Source: Polytrichum commune (taxonomy: Eukaryota; Streptophyta; Polytrichopsida; Polytrichales; Polytrichaceae). From it: a stretch of DNA of 64,000 nucleotides. Shown here one piece after another: positions 12,387 to 24,771 of the stretch. Both the position numbers and the translations under genes were made by a program. How positions within the stretch are numbered: the stretch's first letter is position 1; the number at the start of each line of letters is the position of its first letter. The notes beneath the pieces were generated by a model. The model was not told the origin of the DNA. It saw only the letters and a program-made list of their open reading frames with translations, and ran no database searches. Location: positions 7,936,001-8,000,000 of the forward strand of contig OX485806.1 in NCBI GenBank assembly GCA_950295325.1, in the 5' to 3' direction.

Positions 12387-12917
12387 TGGGGCATTCCCAC
12401 CTGACTTTAGTTAAGACCCAAAGTATTTCCTAAAAACCGGGTGAAGCTCCCTCGGTTATAGCGGAGGCATCCGACTATCCCAATGCACCTACAAGAACTT
12501 GCTCCGGAGATTTTCAAGTAGGTTTTAGTTAAGTAGCTTTCACACATGTTCATGGTTTTATCTACCAAGCAATGAATGTTGGGTAGTTTTTGTCCCATCC
12601 CCAAATGCCTTACTACTCATCTATCTTACCATCGGTTTTTGTTAATGAAGCTCTTCGTGCCCTCATAGCTAAGACTAAAAAGCAACCAATCACAAGGGTG
12701 GGAGGCGACACTTTCAAAGTTCTTATATTCTTGCCTCATGTTTAGGTACCGATGGGAGGGTTGGTGGTTGAGGCTTAAAACCTCCACTTTTAAGCCATGC
12801 CACATCATTTGCCACCTAGGCTCCGCACTAAAAAGAGCCGTATGTGTGAACCCTAGATAACTAAAACCGCTTTTAGTCTAAAACTACTTCTAACTAATGT
12901 CAGGTGGGAATGCCCCA
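12387..12917. mobile_element. Tourist/PIF-Harbinger-like MITE with TAA target duplication
   Basis: The left end reads TGGGGCATTCCCACCTGACT and the reverse complement of the right end reads TGGGGCATTCCCACCTGACA; both continue TTAGTTA. The element is flanked by TAA at 12384-12386 and 12918-12920. A TWA target duplication with G-rich TIRs is the hallmark of the PIF/Harbinger superfamily. At about 531 bp it encodes no transposase, so it is non-autonomous. Confidence 0.85.
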
Positions 12918-12920
12918 TAA

Positions 12921-14389
12921 GGTTTTCAATTTCTCCTTAATTAACTCATATTTTAATTACATTGTCACACAATAGTCTTTTACCACAACTCCGGTCGCAA
13001 CTAGATCTTGTCCTTAACACAAACCAACAAATTATACCACAACTTTATGTGGAAAGTCCTTGGTCTGATTTCTTGACCTGGTCTTCTCATTGAAAATATG
13101 TATGCCAGTCCGGGGCTTTATCCTTTTAGTATTTAGCAGATGTGAACAGTTGGTAATTGAAAGGCCAAGCATGTTGTGGGGATATAAAAGGCTCTTCCAA
13201 TGACTCTTCAGTTGAATCAACTTCTTGCTTGAGACTCAAGCGAGTGAATCCTGAAACACCCATCACTACACACTATCCGTAACTTATTCAACTGCATGGT
13301 TGTGTTCCATTCTATATTTAGCACCTGAGATGGGCCTCCACTGTCTTACCTTCATAAGAAGAAACTTAGAAAATAAGAAGAAACTGACATTACTACGAAT
13401 AATGAACAATGCCGGTATGAATAGTAAGAATCTTGGGAAGAGTGTTGATATGTTCAATGATAGTGTTGTTGTGAATCGTAATTTCAGGGAATAATTTTAA
13501 GGAATATTCTTGGGATGAACAATAATTCTTAAGCGTAGTGCTGGGATTAGAATTCCTCCCAAATTTCCAAATCTAGCTTGAATGTATGAATGGTAGATGA
13601 ATATTCCCATTTTGCTCGAGGGACCCCACATAATATAATTGCCATGTTCCAAGGTCATGGAACCGGCCCACGTGGCTGAATGGTGTTGTGTCTTTTGTTT
13701 TCTTTAGCGGATGGTAACGCGGTCAAGACAAATAGTTATGTCGTTTGTCTACTATAGCTCTCTAGCAGCTTGGGCACCTTTCTGCCTAATAATCAATTAA
13801 AGTGCGAAAGTAAGTTACTGTAGGCAACCCAAAAAATAATATTCTAAAATTGGGCGAATTAGAAAAGTAATTTAAAACAAGTTAGACAGTCATCTAAGCC
13901 ATTTCTATAACTCATATGTGGTTTTCTTAATTTCATCTATGATGACTACAATCAACCTAAACACTTCCCTTAACCAACATTCCTTGCCTAAAAGTTTGTT
14001 TTTTACTTGTACATTAGGGTTTGCTTGGCGACAAATTTTGCTTTGATTTGATGCTACTTTGTTGGATTCCAGTGAATGTCACTTGCATTATTGTGATTTT
14101 AGGCATTCTTTGAATGTTATTTCTTTTTCTTTGGACACTCGACAAAATCGATTTCCCAAAAATTTGGGAAACAAAACAATTAATTATTTACTACCCAAGC
14201 TGTTAGAGAGCTACAGTATTTGTTTTTCATCTCATTTTTCTGAAGAGCATCAGGCATTGATAAGTGAGCGTCTGAGTAGACGATTCATCATAAGGATGAA
14301 GTTCATTTAATTCCCATTAGTCATCAACCCTACTCTCATTCCACCAATTCTACCCACCTTATGTTGTCGACAATAGGTTCAAAGTTCTT
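12921..14389. other. Intergenic DNA, no gene recognised
   Basis: Short open frames on both strands have no domain or supporting splice structure. Nothing matched elsewhere in the window. Confidence 0.4.
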
Positions 14390-14391
14390 TA

Positions 14392-14813
14392 AGGTAGAAA
14401 TACCATAATCGGTTAACTACCCTCTAGCCGTGCACTAGACCGCCATCATAATGGTGAAGTGCCATTTCTAAAACGGATCATGACTCGGCGGCAACTTCAA
14501 TGCGTGTACACTTAGTGTAGCCAATGAGAGTCAAGTGTTAATGTACTCATGAGGTAACCGATTTAGGCAATGTTTTGTATGGAAATGCGGATTACCATGT
14601 TCGGTGTAGGGAGAATCTAGTGAACGAGTAGGGAGGTTGGACAACTTTCCACTTTGAAAAATTGTAGCATTTTTTGTATAGCGCAGAAAAATATGAAACA
14701 ACTTGCATTCTTCATGAATCCTTCTCGTCTATCTTGGGAAATTATCTCATGATTGTCAGACCAAATCTTCAATGCGAATCACCTTATTTTCACGGGTTAT
14801 GGTATTTCTACCT
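14392..14813. mobile_element. MITE, family D copy 1 (TA target site)
   Basis: The left end is AGGTAGAAATACCATAA, and the reverse complement of the right end is identical over those 17 bases. TA lies directly outside both ends (14390-14391 and 14814-14815), as for Tc1/mariner-type insertions. At 422 bp it has no transposase. The body is nearly the same as 24349-24769, with scattered substitutions and small indels, so the two copies are fairly young. Confidence 0.9.
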
Positions 14814-14815
14814 TA

Positions 14816-17170
14816 AGTCTACAGGCAATGGAATGACCCTCGATTAGCCTATCAAAAGTGGAATCCTATAGCCTATTGTCTCGAGTCACTCAATCTCTTT
14901 GTCCACATTCATAGCTTTTAAGAAGATTACACACATAGTCTGCACTGTTACATTCATTCGATCTGTGGACTACTCAAAGTTTCTTCATAATCTTAAAGTG
15001 ATTTATATTCACCTCTCTCAAGTAACATGAATCTATTTTTATCATTCTCAGTCAGCAAGAAGATGGATATCATCAAATCTTCCTTTTCAGTCTTGCTTAC
15101 CTTCACATTCTCTATGGCCTTGGAAGAAATTTTCAGTCACTCCATCCATCTTGAGGTTTTACTTACGAAGTCAATTGAGAAGCCAGACAACTGACTTGGA
15201 GTTCACTCATAGGCAAACCTAAATACATACACAATCCAATAGGACTGAAAATATCTCTCCTCAACATAAATTCCAATTAACTTACAACCAGTCCACTCAC
15301 CCTGGTGTTCTATTCAATCCAAATTTGCAATTTACCTTTCAATTCATTCACTGAAGCAAAAAAAGGATTGTCACATTAACCTCTGCTCAACACAGAGTAT
15401 CGACCGACTTCAATTTCATTGCAATCTTGCACTTGATATTCTAAACTTCTCCCAAGAAGTATACATAGAAGTTGAAATTACTACAATCCCCATGGTTGTC
15501 CAACAATAACTTAGGCAATTGTCAAATGCTATTCAAGGGAAAATCCTTCACCCAACATACAAAAATTTCAAGATTTATCCAAAGAAGTTGTAGGAACTGC
15601 AAATTTTAGCAAAGGTTTGGTACTTCTTAGCAAGCAATCGTATACCTCTTTCATGACTAATATCCCCTTCTCATACTAAAAAGTATCCATGTGCTTGGCT
15701 AGAGAGTTATGATCTTTCCTATTAGGCTATGGTCTTCCAATCATTCTTTGTAAAATCTCTAGTTCATAGTCATGCAATTCACATGTCATTTAAGGTTTAC
15801 AATACATTGTAAACCTATTTACATCATTTTGCCCTAATAAACTACATTTTACCAAAAAATGTACACCGCACATCACAAGAAAAATTGAAGAGTTTTGAAC
15901 ATTGAAGAGAGCATTTTCAAGGGTAAAACAAACACTCTACCCCCAACGAAAGATCAAACATTGTACATGGTCAACATCTACACTTCACACAAATCCCGAT
16001 GCATGAGGACATGTTTCAAGAAATGGGACTCAACAAAGGATTACGATTCACCATCCGATTTGACGAGGGCTTCAAAGATTTTAGTAGGAACAAGGTCAAG
16101 ATTGCTTGGTTTGCTACGTTGGAGACTGAGATGTTGGTCACTATGGTGTTGCGTTGGTGGTTGCTTGAGTTGCCGGTTGCTTAAGTTGGTGGTTGTTGGA
16201 CCTTGGTTGAAGTCCGGCCCTTGAGTTGTCTGAGTTTCTATATTGACTTGTGATTAGTGGTGCATTTCTTCTTAATTTATTTTCAAATAAAATTTTAAAA
16301 TGCATTGTAAAATACTCCAAAAATTTTGAGGCATTTTTTATGTTTTTTTAAAAAAAAATTCACGACTACAGTCAGTCTAGGCCAGTAGGGCAAATATAGA
16401 CACACTCCACTTCGCCAATTATTTCATATTACCATATAGCATTAGTACATTGAAACTCAATGGGAGTGTTTGAGCCTTGAGTGTTGCCACACGAATTGAC
16501 AAATACCGGAATACATAACGCACCACACGGCACACATGACAAGTCATGAATGATAGTTTGCATTCACAATGTCTTCATTCTTGGATCAATACTTGGGCAG
16601 AGAAGTGCACAAAGAACTGATCTTAGAAGAGGGGAATGTTTTTAACAGTGATTTGCCATAAAGGACCTCATGGATTGATGTCTTTGATGGTTTTCAATTA
16701 GAAACATAGAAAATGTTTTAAAATGTTTTTATAATGCCGCCTATGATCTCTAGAATAAAAAAATGCAACACTACTTGTGATGCATCATGCAATTTTGTTA
16801 GTTTGGGGCTTGCATTGGAGGTGCAAGTTTGGATTGACTACGGTAGAGGCCATATAGGAGGGAACGGAATTTTCCCTTCTTGCCAATGTTATGAACATTT
16901 TTATATGTAAAAGCCAATGTGCTAAAAACACTTTGTATACGTAATAGCCAAAAAAATGACACTAATTGTTCTCATATTTGCCTCCAATTCTATACTGACT
17001 TTTGGTATACAAGCACTTTGTATCTTCCTGAGGAAATCTTGTGATGCCAATTTGCACAATATTGTAAAATAACATTACAAATGACCACTTAAAAAAACCC
17101 TAAATGCCATAAGTTTGCCTTAGCAGTGGCCAACCATTCAAAATTAGATGAACCCTAAAAATATGGTTGG
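14816..17170. other. Intergenic DNA, possible decayed coding sequence
   Basis: No intact gene is seen. On - at about 15040-15140 there is a short stretch reading like protein (Lys/Glu-rich, then FLLTEND), and around 15900-16200 two overlapping + frames are open. None extends into a recognisable domain. A decayed retrotransposon is possible but unproven. Confidence 0.3.
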
Positions 17171-17174
17171 GATC

Positions 17175-17250
17175 AATGCCATGCCAAGAAATTTTCACGA
17201 GGAACACAATGATACTTATTGTGACCTTCCTAGCACCTTCTTTTGGGAAC
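17175..17250 (+). repeat. Short dispersed repeat, partner near 54258-54335
   Basis: Shared text: GCCA..CCAAGAAA, then GAGGA(A/G)CACAATGATAC and TGTGACCTTC(C/T)TAGCACCTTC. The class is unknown. Confidence 0.6.
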
Positions 17251-17599
17251 TATCTACCATATAAAAGATACTAACGTATACATACATATTTCGAAGTATG
17301 GAATGTACATTTTTGAAAATTACCTACTATCATTAGGTCATCCATAAATTTTACTTCAAGAATTTTGAAAACTATAACTTTGATTCCAAAAATAAATAGC
17401 TCAACTTTCATGTTCCTCATTTGGATTTGTTGGGTTGCTCATGTCATTGCTAATTTATTATTAAATCTCTATGTTTGTTGATATTTAAGGAGCATTCATA
17501 ATAGGTGCACTCACCTTAGTATAGGTATAAATGTACAAAGTTCAATTTGCAAGGCACACTGCAATCTCTTTTCTTGTAGTAACTTAGCAACATGATTCA
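17251..17599. other. Intergenic DNA, nothing recognised
   Basis: AT-rich; no exon-like or repeat signal was identified. Confidence 0.4.
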
Positions 17600-17935
17600 T
17601 TACCTAAGCTGTGTGGGTTTTATGTGATACTCTCCTTAATTGGATACTAGTGTGTGAGTGGCACATGACATGATTTGTAGTTAAAGAATACAAAATAAAA
17701 AAGCACATGTCATAACATTATTTAGATCCATAACAGTGTTTTGTGGGACTGAAAATATTCCACGGAATATTCCCGGATATTTTTCAATTTCAGACTGAAT
17801 GTGGAAAATATTAAGGAATATTCTGTGGAATACCATCAGTCCCACAAAACATTGTTATAAATCTAAATAATGTTATGGTCATGATGAGATTCAATTATAT
17901 CCTAAGAGAGAGCCATTGCACCTTGGATGAGCTCC
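17600..17935 (+). repeat. Dispersed repeat E, copy 3, split by a hairpin element
   Basis: Left part: GTGTGGGTTTTATGTG, then GTGTGAGTGGCACATGACAT. Right part: GATGAGATTCAATTATAT. These match copy 1 (GTTTGAGTGGTATATGGCAA and GCGAGATTGAATTATGTG) except for the 167-bp foldback inserted between them. Confidence 0.6.
17711..17877. mobile_element. Foldback element nested in repeat E
   Basis: Arms of about 65-75 bp are near-perfect inverted copies. Both read, from outside in, CATAACATTATTTAGAT, then TTTTGTGGGACTGA, TATTCCAC.GAATATTCC, with a short centre. GTCAT stands just outside on the right and overlaps the left end, so a small target duplication is plausible. No coding capacity; a transcript would fold into a long hairpin. 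Confidence 0.85.
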
Positions 17936-18126
17936 AAACTCAAATGTAAATCCGAGGCAGGTTTACAAAAGATGGCTAAGGGACAAGGCCTAATGCCTCC
18001 TATTCTTCTATTAGAGGCCCGTTGCCTCAAGTGGTATATTTTTGGATATGTGCTCAAAATGGTTATGAAATTAAAATTGATTTTAAAGTCCGGGAAGCTG
18101 AAAAGGCTAATAGGACTTAAAGTACA

Positions 18127-19660
18127 TCATAATGGTTTCAAACCAACTAATTCTCTAGAGTGGTGGATTGCGGTAGCCTCCGCTAGATAGAGGCTAATGT
18201 CAACTTGATGGTCTAATTGAAAGAAAGACTTGAGGTTCCTTGAGCTACGTCTCAAATAATGATGGAAACTTATCTCTAATGGCGTTATATAGGGGACATT
18301 CCAACATGAAATGTGCATCATTTTCAACCGCATTATAAAAGAAAAGTGGCATAGTCTAGCATCTCTAGAGATAGGGATAGTTGTCCATCATCTTAGTTTC
18401 AATGGCAAGTCTACAGTTCGAGGTGCGGTAGGCGGCAATGATTTTGTGTTGTGGTGGAGTCAATAAATGCTTCAAGTACAATTCATAGTCATGATTTGTA
18501 TTTGAGAAAATCCTTGAGGTAGTTGTAAACTAGTTTCTTCCCCTAAGAGATAGAAAAAGTTCCACTTTTTAGTAAGAAAAGCCACCTTGATATCATCATA
18601 CGCTCGGGTTGGGTTGTTAGGGGTTTCCCAGTGAGATAGACCTCATAATGTCATCCACATGGTTGTCAAGTTGTGCCAAGTGCTAAATCCTTGTTTGGCC
18701 AGGTATCGGGAGATTGAAGTTGCTTTATTGACTAACCAAGTGGGAATAGGTGGGCAATCCGTTGTTGAAAGCCCATAGTAAGCTTGAGAGTGTATAATTC
18801 TAAGGGAAGTTCTCAAAATCTGGCAAGTAAAATATGATAGGTAATCGAAGAAAGCACTTTGATGTGAGACATCATATGCATCTTCATGCCCTTCTTGTAA
18901 ACCTTCCAATGAGAGTAATTCAAGTCACCTCCCCAAATTTCAATGCCATATGTGAAAGTAGGAAGCACCAAAGCCTTGAATAGGTGGGATTTGAGCTCCC
19001 AACAAGTGACTCCAACTACTAGTTCTTTCATGAAAGTGCCCATCAAGGCTTTCATATATGTGATTCTTTGCCTTTTACTAGATGGCTCAAAATAACCATG
19101 TACATAAAAATCAATCCCAAAGGTATTTGTATTCATGGGTGATCTCAATTTGGTCTTTGTCTAGGTAAAATGCCTCCTGGTTTAATTTCCTTTTGTTGCC
19201 GTCAAATATCATGATTTTAGTCTTCGATAAATTGACTTCAAACATGAGTTTATTCAAATAGAGAGGCTTGTTCTGTGGGACCCCCCATATTCCCAAGCAT
19301 TTTTCGCAAATCTCTCCTGGGATCTGCATTTGGGGACTAATTTAGACTGAATCTAAGAGGATTTTTTTTTGGGTTGTTGTTGACATGGTGTGTTGTTTGA
19401 ACATTGTGCAACATTTGAATAATCTTACGAGGTCGGAAGAAGTGCAAAACTCATATAGCTTGTTTGTAGGCTTGTTCTTTATTTAGAAAGTAGAACAACA
19501 CCGTTAGCGTAAAGAAGGATGGCAACCATTGTGTTAAATAAACATAGAGAATCCCCATTGACCTTGTCCAAATATGTTCTAGTTCATCTACATACAAGTT
19601 GAATAGTGGGGGGAGAGGGGACATCCTTCTTTAACACCAATGTTAGACATTATTTCACCA
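18127..19660 (-). pseudogene. Decayed LINE: reverse transcriptase, C-terminal half
   Basis: Read on -, the translation runs through reverse transcriptase landmarks with stops and frameshifts. It begins near 19645 with GVKEGCPLSP, then after a frameshift in a C-run LFNLYVDELEH. Next comes ILLYANG where YADD is expected, so the catalytic Asp pair is lost. Then VNLSKTKIMIF, EITHEYKYL, GVTCWELKSHLFKALVLPTF and a YGIEIWGGDLNYSHW segment. The tail continues through SWxVNKATSISRYLAKQGF-like text to LKSFFQLDHQVDISLYLAEA near 18150. This order is that of plant non-LTR elements. No endonuclease domain was found on the 5' side. It is inactive. Confidence 0.85.
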
Positions 19661-19760
19661 TGTGTGTTGCCATTATAGGTTCAATAGTTGACACAGTTGG
19701 GAGAATCTCTATGATGGCTAAAGAGAAAGAAAATCTTCATTCAATCATTTGACCTTGCAT
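19660..19760 (+). repeat. Dispersed repeat E, copy 4 (fragment)
   Basis: A short match containing GGTTCAATAGTTGACACAGT, TGGGAGAATCTCTATGATG and GAAAATCTTCATTC, equivalent to the middle of copy 1. Confidence 0.5.
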
Positions 19761-20059
19761 AATTGTTGCATGCCATAAAAATAAAGAAATAAATAAGATA
19801 GTCAGTGTATTTATACATCGACATGTGATGTTTGTTCACCACTTCTAGTCCATTATTCATACCTGCTGGGTGGCTCAGTTCCTAGTAATCAATAGGTGGA
19901 CTGTAGGTTAGTTGTAGGTTAGTTGTAGGTATATGTTTGTTGTTCATGAAGCGGGAGAAGGGATTTTATTCCACTGGATAGAGGTTTGTTTCTTTTCAAG
20001 TTTATTTATTTATTTAGGATGATGTGTGTGAGGTATTTGATAAAAGACTCGTTGGGGTC

Positions 20060-21480
20060 TCAAGAGCTCTTTAAGTCTTTTTGTTGTTATGGTATGGAGC
20101 CTCTAATGCATGTTGTGAAAACGGTATGGGGTAAGACCATCCATCCTTGTAGAGATGAGGAATGGTTGGAGGATGGTAATTTTTTCTAGTTTTTGTTGTT
20201 GTTGTGGTTGCTTGTGGGAATCTATTGCTGCAACATGTAAATCTATATGCTCCAGGTTAGGTGTGAGTGGGGGGATGGGGGCGGGTTGGCTAAGGAGGTT
20301 GCACCTATAATGCAAAACATGTCAAGGCATAGTCTAGCTGGACACTTACATCTTGGGAGGTAGCATGTGCATGGGAGGAGCCCACAAGGGCATGGTGTTG
20401 TATGAAGGTACGCTCTTTAAACTTACCTATTTTTATGAGAGTAAAGCATCTTTTGTGGGGTGAACTAGGAGGGTGTTGGCTAGTGCATGCATTGCTTTGT
20501 TATGTTGGTTGGTGTAGTGGTTATTTACGTGTTTGTTTGTGTGACATGAGAGTAGCTGGAGGCAAATGTTCCGTTTTAGTGAACATAAATCACAAAAGTG
20601 GAGAGATATTTTGTTTGAGTACATGATTTTTCAGTAGTTTCCTAAATATATGTTGTATTCAAAGTTTAGGATTGTGTAGTTTGGGAGTCCATGATCCATA
20701 ATGCTTCCCAAAAGAGGGTGGACCATTTTTGGTGTATATCTCCATTGGTTAGCCATTTTTGGGCGTATGGGATTGCATTTGAGGTGTGTAATGTGAGGGC
20801 CTCTTTGTACACATTTTCAATGTAATTTTTGAGGTTCTGGACCAAGCCATCATGTATGGTGGAGCTGGGAGGAACGGAGTACCATGTTTGGCCACTTTGT
20901 CCGCTTCATCATTACCGAATATATGTGTGTGGCTTTGACTTGTTGTGGTGGTGGTATTTTGTGTTGAGGTTCCAATGGCCTCTATGATGTTTGCTATTAG
21001 TAGTTTATTTGGATGATTGTTATGTGCAGGTGGGTGGCTGATATGATTTGGCAAGAGGTATATGTTGTTAAGGCCATTAGTGAAGATGAATGTGTCCGTA
21101 TGAGTGGTTTTGGTGTGTTTAAATGCAAGTAATAGTGCATATAACTCAACTCTCAGGATATTTGATTAAGCATGTAATTTGGTAGCTATGTGTATTTGTA
21201 CTGGACTGTTGAAGACTTCGGCACTTGCAATGTTTCCATTACCTTGGCGGTGTGGTGGGTTGAATGATTCATCGGTGTAGTAGGACTGTGTGGGTGGGTA
21301 TTGTGGGAGGTGTAAGTTGGTGAGACTTGTTGCAACGTGAGTGTGTGTGTGGGTGGTGGTGAGGATGCATGCCATTTTAAGGGTATTTTTGTGATTAGAT
21401 TATGTGTGTGGGTGTTGTTGGTGGTTGGGTAGGCGGTGTTTGTATGTGTTGTTGGGAGTGAAATTAGGGATCTGGGTATA
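20060..21480 (-). pseudogene. Decayed LINE: RNase H domain and C-terminus
   Basis: On -, from high to low coordinates, the reading gives YYTDESFNPP (the YTDGS motif with the Gly changed), then NILRVELYALLLAFKHT (the ExxAL helix) and FIFTNGLNNIYLL (TDS replaced by TNG). Then comes GNDEADKVAKHGTP (the GNExAD motif). Further down are segments like HALANTLLVHPT and ITILQPFLISTRMDGLTPYR, probably the element's C-terminus. Stops and frame changes interrupt it. Because RNase H normally follows reverse transcriptase, and here it lies upstream of the reverse transcriptase relic at 18127-19660 on the same strand, this is a separate insertion. Confidence 0.8.
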
Positions 21481-22875
21481 TTTATTTGGTATGGAATTTT
21501 TGTGCACCATGTGCGGCGGAGGGGTATTTGTTTAAGGGCTATTTACTTCCAAGGCATGAATTAATGTTTCCCTATAATTCCTTTAGTCTCTTAAACAACA
21601 TATTTGTTTGCAACCTACCATTACTTATGTTTCGCATGCCAATACAATTTATTGCAATCTACATTCCTTATAAATAATAAAAAGTATATCATGTCCATAC
21701 ATACCATTGCATACATACCATTGCAACACGGTTCCTATAGTCATGAACTTCATATGGAATTCAGACAAAACACAACCACATCGCACTTGCATATCATACA
21801 CACCTAAAATATTATACACCACATGCATTACAAAAGTGTAGGTGTATTCACCAAAAAATATATATGATTGTGTGCTAAAAAAACACAACACCCGCTTCGT
21901 AGGAGTCTACGCACAAGCGCAAACCTCGTACATGAACCCTATACACTTCTCTCCAACGCAAACTTTCCTAGCTCTTCCACATCAATCCTATATGGTGTGT
22001 ATACTTTGTTAGTAGCATTGTACCTCACAGTCATAGTAAAAATAATGCAATCTACATCAATCCATTTGCTATTGGTATGAACATATTTGAATTTTATTAC
22101 GGCTTAGATGTTCCTATAAAATTACAACATTACTTTAGTATAAGGTTTATGAGTTTTCACCTCCTAGATTCTTTGATTCGGGCCAAGAGGTCAACTGAAT
22201 ACCTTGGTACCCCAAACAAATGGCCATCACACCACTTCATGGCCTGCACCCTCCCAACCCACCATGCACCCTTAGTTGCTCCAGAGAAAATGTTAGTGGC
22301 ATTTCCAGCTCTATTGGCAGTAGTTAACCTACTGCATGCTTACAAATAAACCATACTAAACATAATTCCTAGGATCCTAAACTTCAACCCCTATATCAAT
22401 TCTATTGAAATTTAATGGCCCACATTGTATACCTATTTACTTTACTTATAATGGGATTGTCCACTTTTAATGGACCCTTCATCATTTGTAATTCCTTTAT
22501 ATTTTTATATTTTAAATGATTTTAATCTTCCCTATATTATGTTGCACGTCAATTATAAACTACAGTAAGTAACACACTTGTGCGACCACATCATCGCCCC
22601 CTTCCTTTTGGGACATGGGGAATGGCCAAAGCCAAGCCTCTTGGACATATCAATTTTACAATAATTTTGGTGAGAGCAGGGTGACTAGCTACTATTGAAA
22701 TCAAAAGCTTTGGATGCACTTGCGGAGGCATCAACACATGTAGAGAGCCTAGTTGTTGCTCATGTCCAAGGGCCTAGGGTTATTTGCATTTTGGGTGGAG
22801 ACAAACTATAAATCTAGAACAATGTCCTACTACAACCTCAAGAGTGCATCGGAGCACAAAAATAGTAAGAGGAGT
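21481..22875. other. Intergenic DNA, no gene recognised
   Basis: Several short frames (for example 21868-22080 and 22077-22349 on +) contain no domain and no matching splice sites. Confidence 0.4.
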
Positions 22876-23147
22876 GCAAGAGTGCCCGGAGGGCAACCAA
22901 AAACACAATGAAGACGTAGGCTCAAGAGGGTGATTAGGAGGGCCACCAAAAACACAATGAATAGGGCGATGAAGAGCGCAATCATGATTAAGGAGGGCGC
23001 ATTAGTTTTAGGAGGGCAAGTCGCAACCAAAAACATGATCAACATGAGGGTGACCAAGAACATGATAAATATGAGGGCGACCAAGAACATGATAAATATG
23101 AGGGCGACCAAGAACGTGATCAACAAGAGGGCGACCAAGGGCGTAGG
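22876..23147. repeat. 27-bp minisatellite
   Basis: Clear 27-bp units start at 23023, 23050, 23077 and 23104, with a partial unit at 23131. Each is of the form GCGACCAAGAACATGATAAA followed by TATGAGG. More diverged units extend back to about 22876. Because 27 is a multiple of three, the unit stays in frame and leaves repeating open frames on both strands; I see no evidence that these are translated. Confidence 0.9.
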
Positions 23148-24346
23148 AAAATGCAAACATTAGTGCGAGGCGACAACAAGTTGAATGCTCCAACAACAAC
23201 AATGAAAATGCAGGGAGAAACGTGTCTTGAGAGTACTACAACCACCCATTGTTGTTGTTGCCACGGTTGTGTTGCTCTTGCCCTCAGCCCCAACCACATT
23301 TCCTCCCACAATTAGCCCACGAGGTTGACACTTGCTGTGACTTACAGGAACCACGTGCAACAAGTGTATAATTGTTTGGGGGGTATTATCCTGCTCACAA
23401 ACAATTAATGATCAACTCCATTACGTAATTTTCTAATTGTGCATATTTTGTAGTACATTTCCATTACCTTGAAAGGCTTGGATTAGTCATTTTCACGTAC
23501 CATATGTATTTTATAAATCAACAAGTGTATGGTTAGAAGAGTGCTATGCCCTATGACTATCCTCCACACCTAGCCAATTCTAATTGGTTGTCCAAAACCA
23601 AGGTCAAACTTTGGCTCATTTCAAAAACCATCTCAAAAAGCACAGCCAATAAGTCATTGCAATGTGGTCTAGCCTCAAGATGTCATGCACTATGGGTGGG
23701 GTGGGGAATTGTATACACTATAATCCTTTTGCAAAAAAAATTTATGCCATGGTATCTTAGAAAAAATATGAACATAATTTCATGGAATTCATAACACTCT
23801 ACATTATTTAAAACCCAAACTCACATATTGTGTGGGATCTATTTTTATTTTGAAACCACTTCAATCTTTTTGATACCATCATAAAAAAAAAGACCCTATC
23901 TTTGGCCACACACAAATTCTATTTCTAGGGGAGTGTCAACCACTGCTCGGGAAGTTTTTGGGAATATATAGTCGGTCAAGATCCCAATGATTCTAACTCC
24001 AACCAGTTACATGTTGACATCTTCCTGTTTTGCTTTATTCATTTGAGGTATATTCTATAGATTCCTCTAGAACGATCGGTAATTCTCCTATTGTCTCCAT
24101 CTTCAACCGGTTATTTCTCAAACTCAACCGGTTCATCTGCAACTAACCGCCGGTTCTCCCCGAGCATTGGTGTCGGCCATGTGCACTTGCCACTCGCCAT
24201 TCTAGTACAACATCCAAGTCTAGCTTCTAAGTTTCAAACCAAGGTCTAGTATGCTCAAGCCTCAAGAATGAGCTTATGAAGGGCCAAGGCTCACGAACCT
24301 TGCGAGTCACACAACGACATGCAAGCGATGAGAAGGGTGAATAGAT
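23148..24346. other. Intergenic DNA, nothing recognised
   Basis: Overlapping short frames on - at 23120-23363 are extensions of the minisatellite's open frames. The remainder carries no exon-like signal. Confidence 0.4.
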
Positions 24347-24348
24347 TA

Positions 24349-24769
24349 AGGTAGAAACACCATAAGCGGTTAACCACCCTCTAGCCGTGCACTAGACCGT
24401 CGTCATAATGGTGAAGTGCCATTTCTGAAATGGATCATGGCTTGGTAGCAACTTCAATGCGTGTAACTTACACTTAGTGCAGCCAATGGGAGTTAATGTA
24501 CTCACGAGGTAACTGATTTAGGCGATGTTCTGTATGGAAATGCGGAGTACCGTGTTCGCTGTAGGGAGAATCTAGTGAACGAGTAGGGGGTTGGACAAAC
24601 TTTCCACTTTGAAAAATTGTGGAATTTTTTGTACAGGGCAGAAAATATATGAAACAACTTGCATTCTTCATGAATCCTTCTCGTCTATCTTGGAGAATTA
24701 TCTCATGATTGTTAGACCAAATCTTCAATGCGAATCGCCTTATTTTCACGGGTTATGCTATTTCTACCT
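24349..24769. mobile_element. MITE, family D copy 2 (TA target site)
   Basis: The left end is AGGTAGAAACACCATAA; the reverse complement of the right end is AGGTAGAAATAGCATAA. TA lies outside both ends (24347-24348 and 24770-24771). The element is 421 bp and collinear with 14392-14813 in the same orientation. Small indels (for example 5-6 bp near the GTGTA...CACTTAGTG segment) separate the copies. Open frames inside it are incidental. Confidence 0.9.
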
Positions 24770-24771
24770 TA

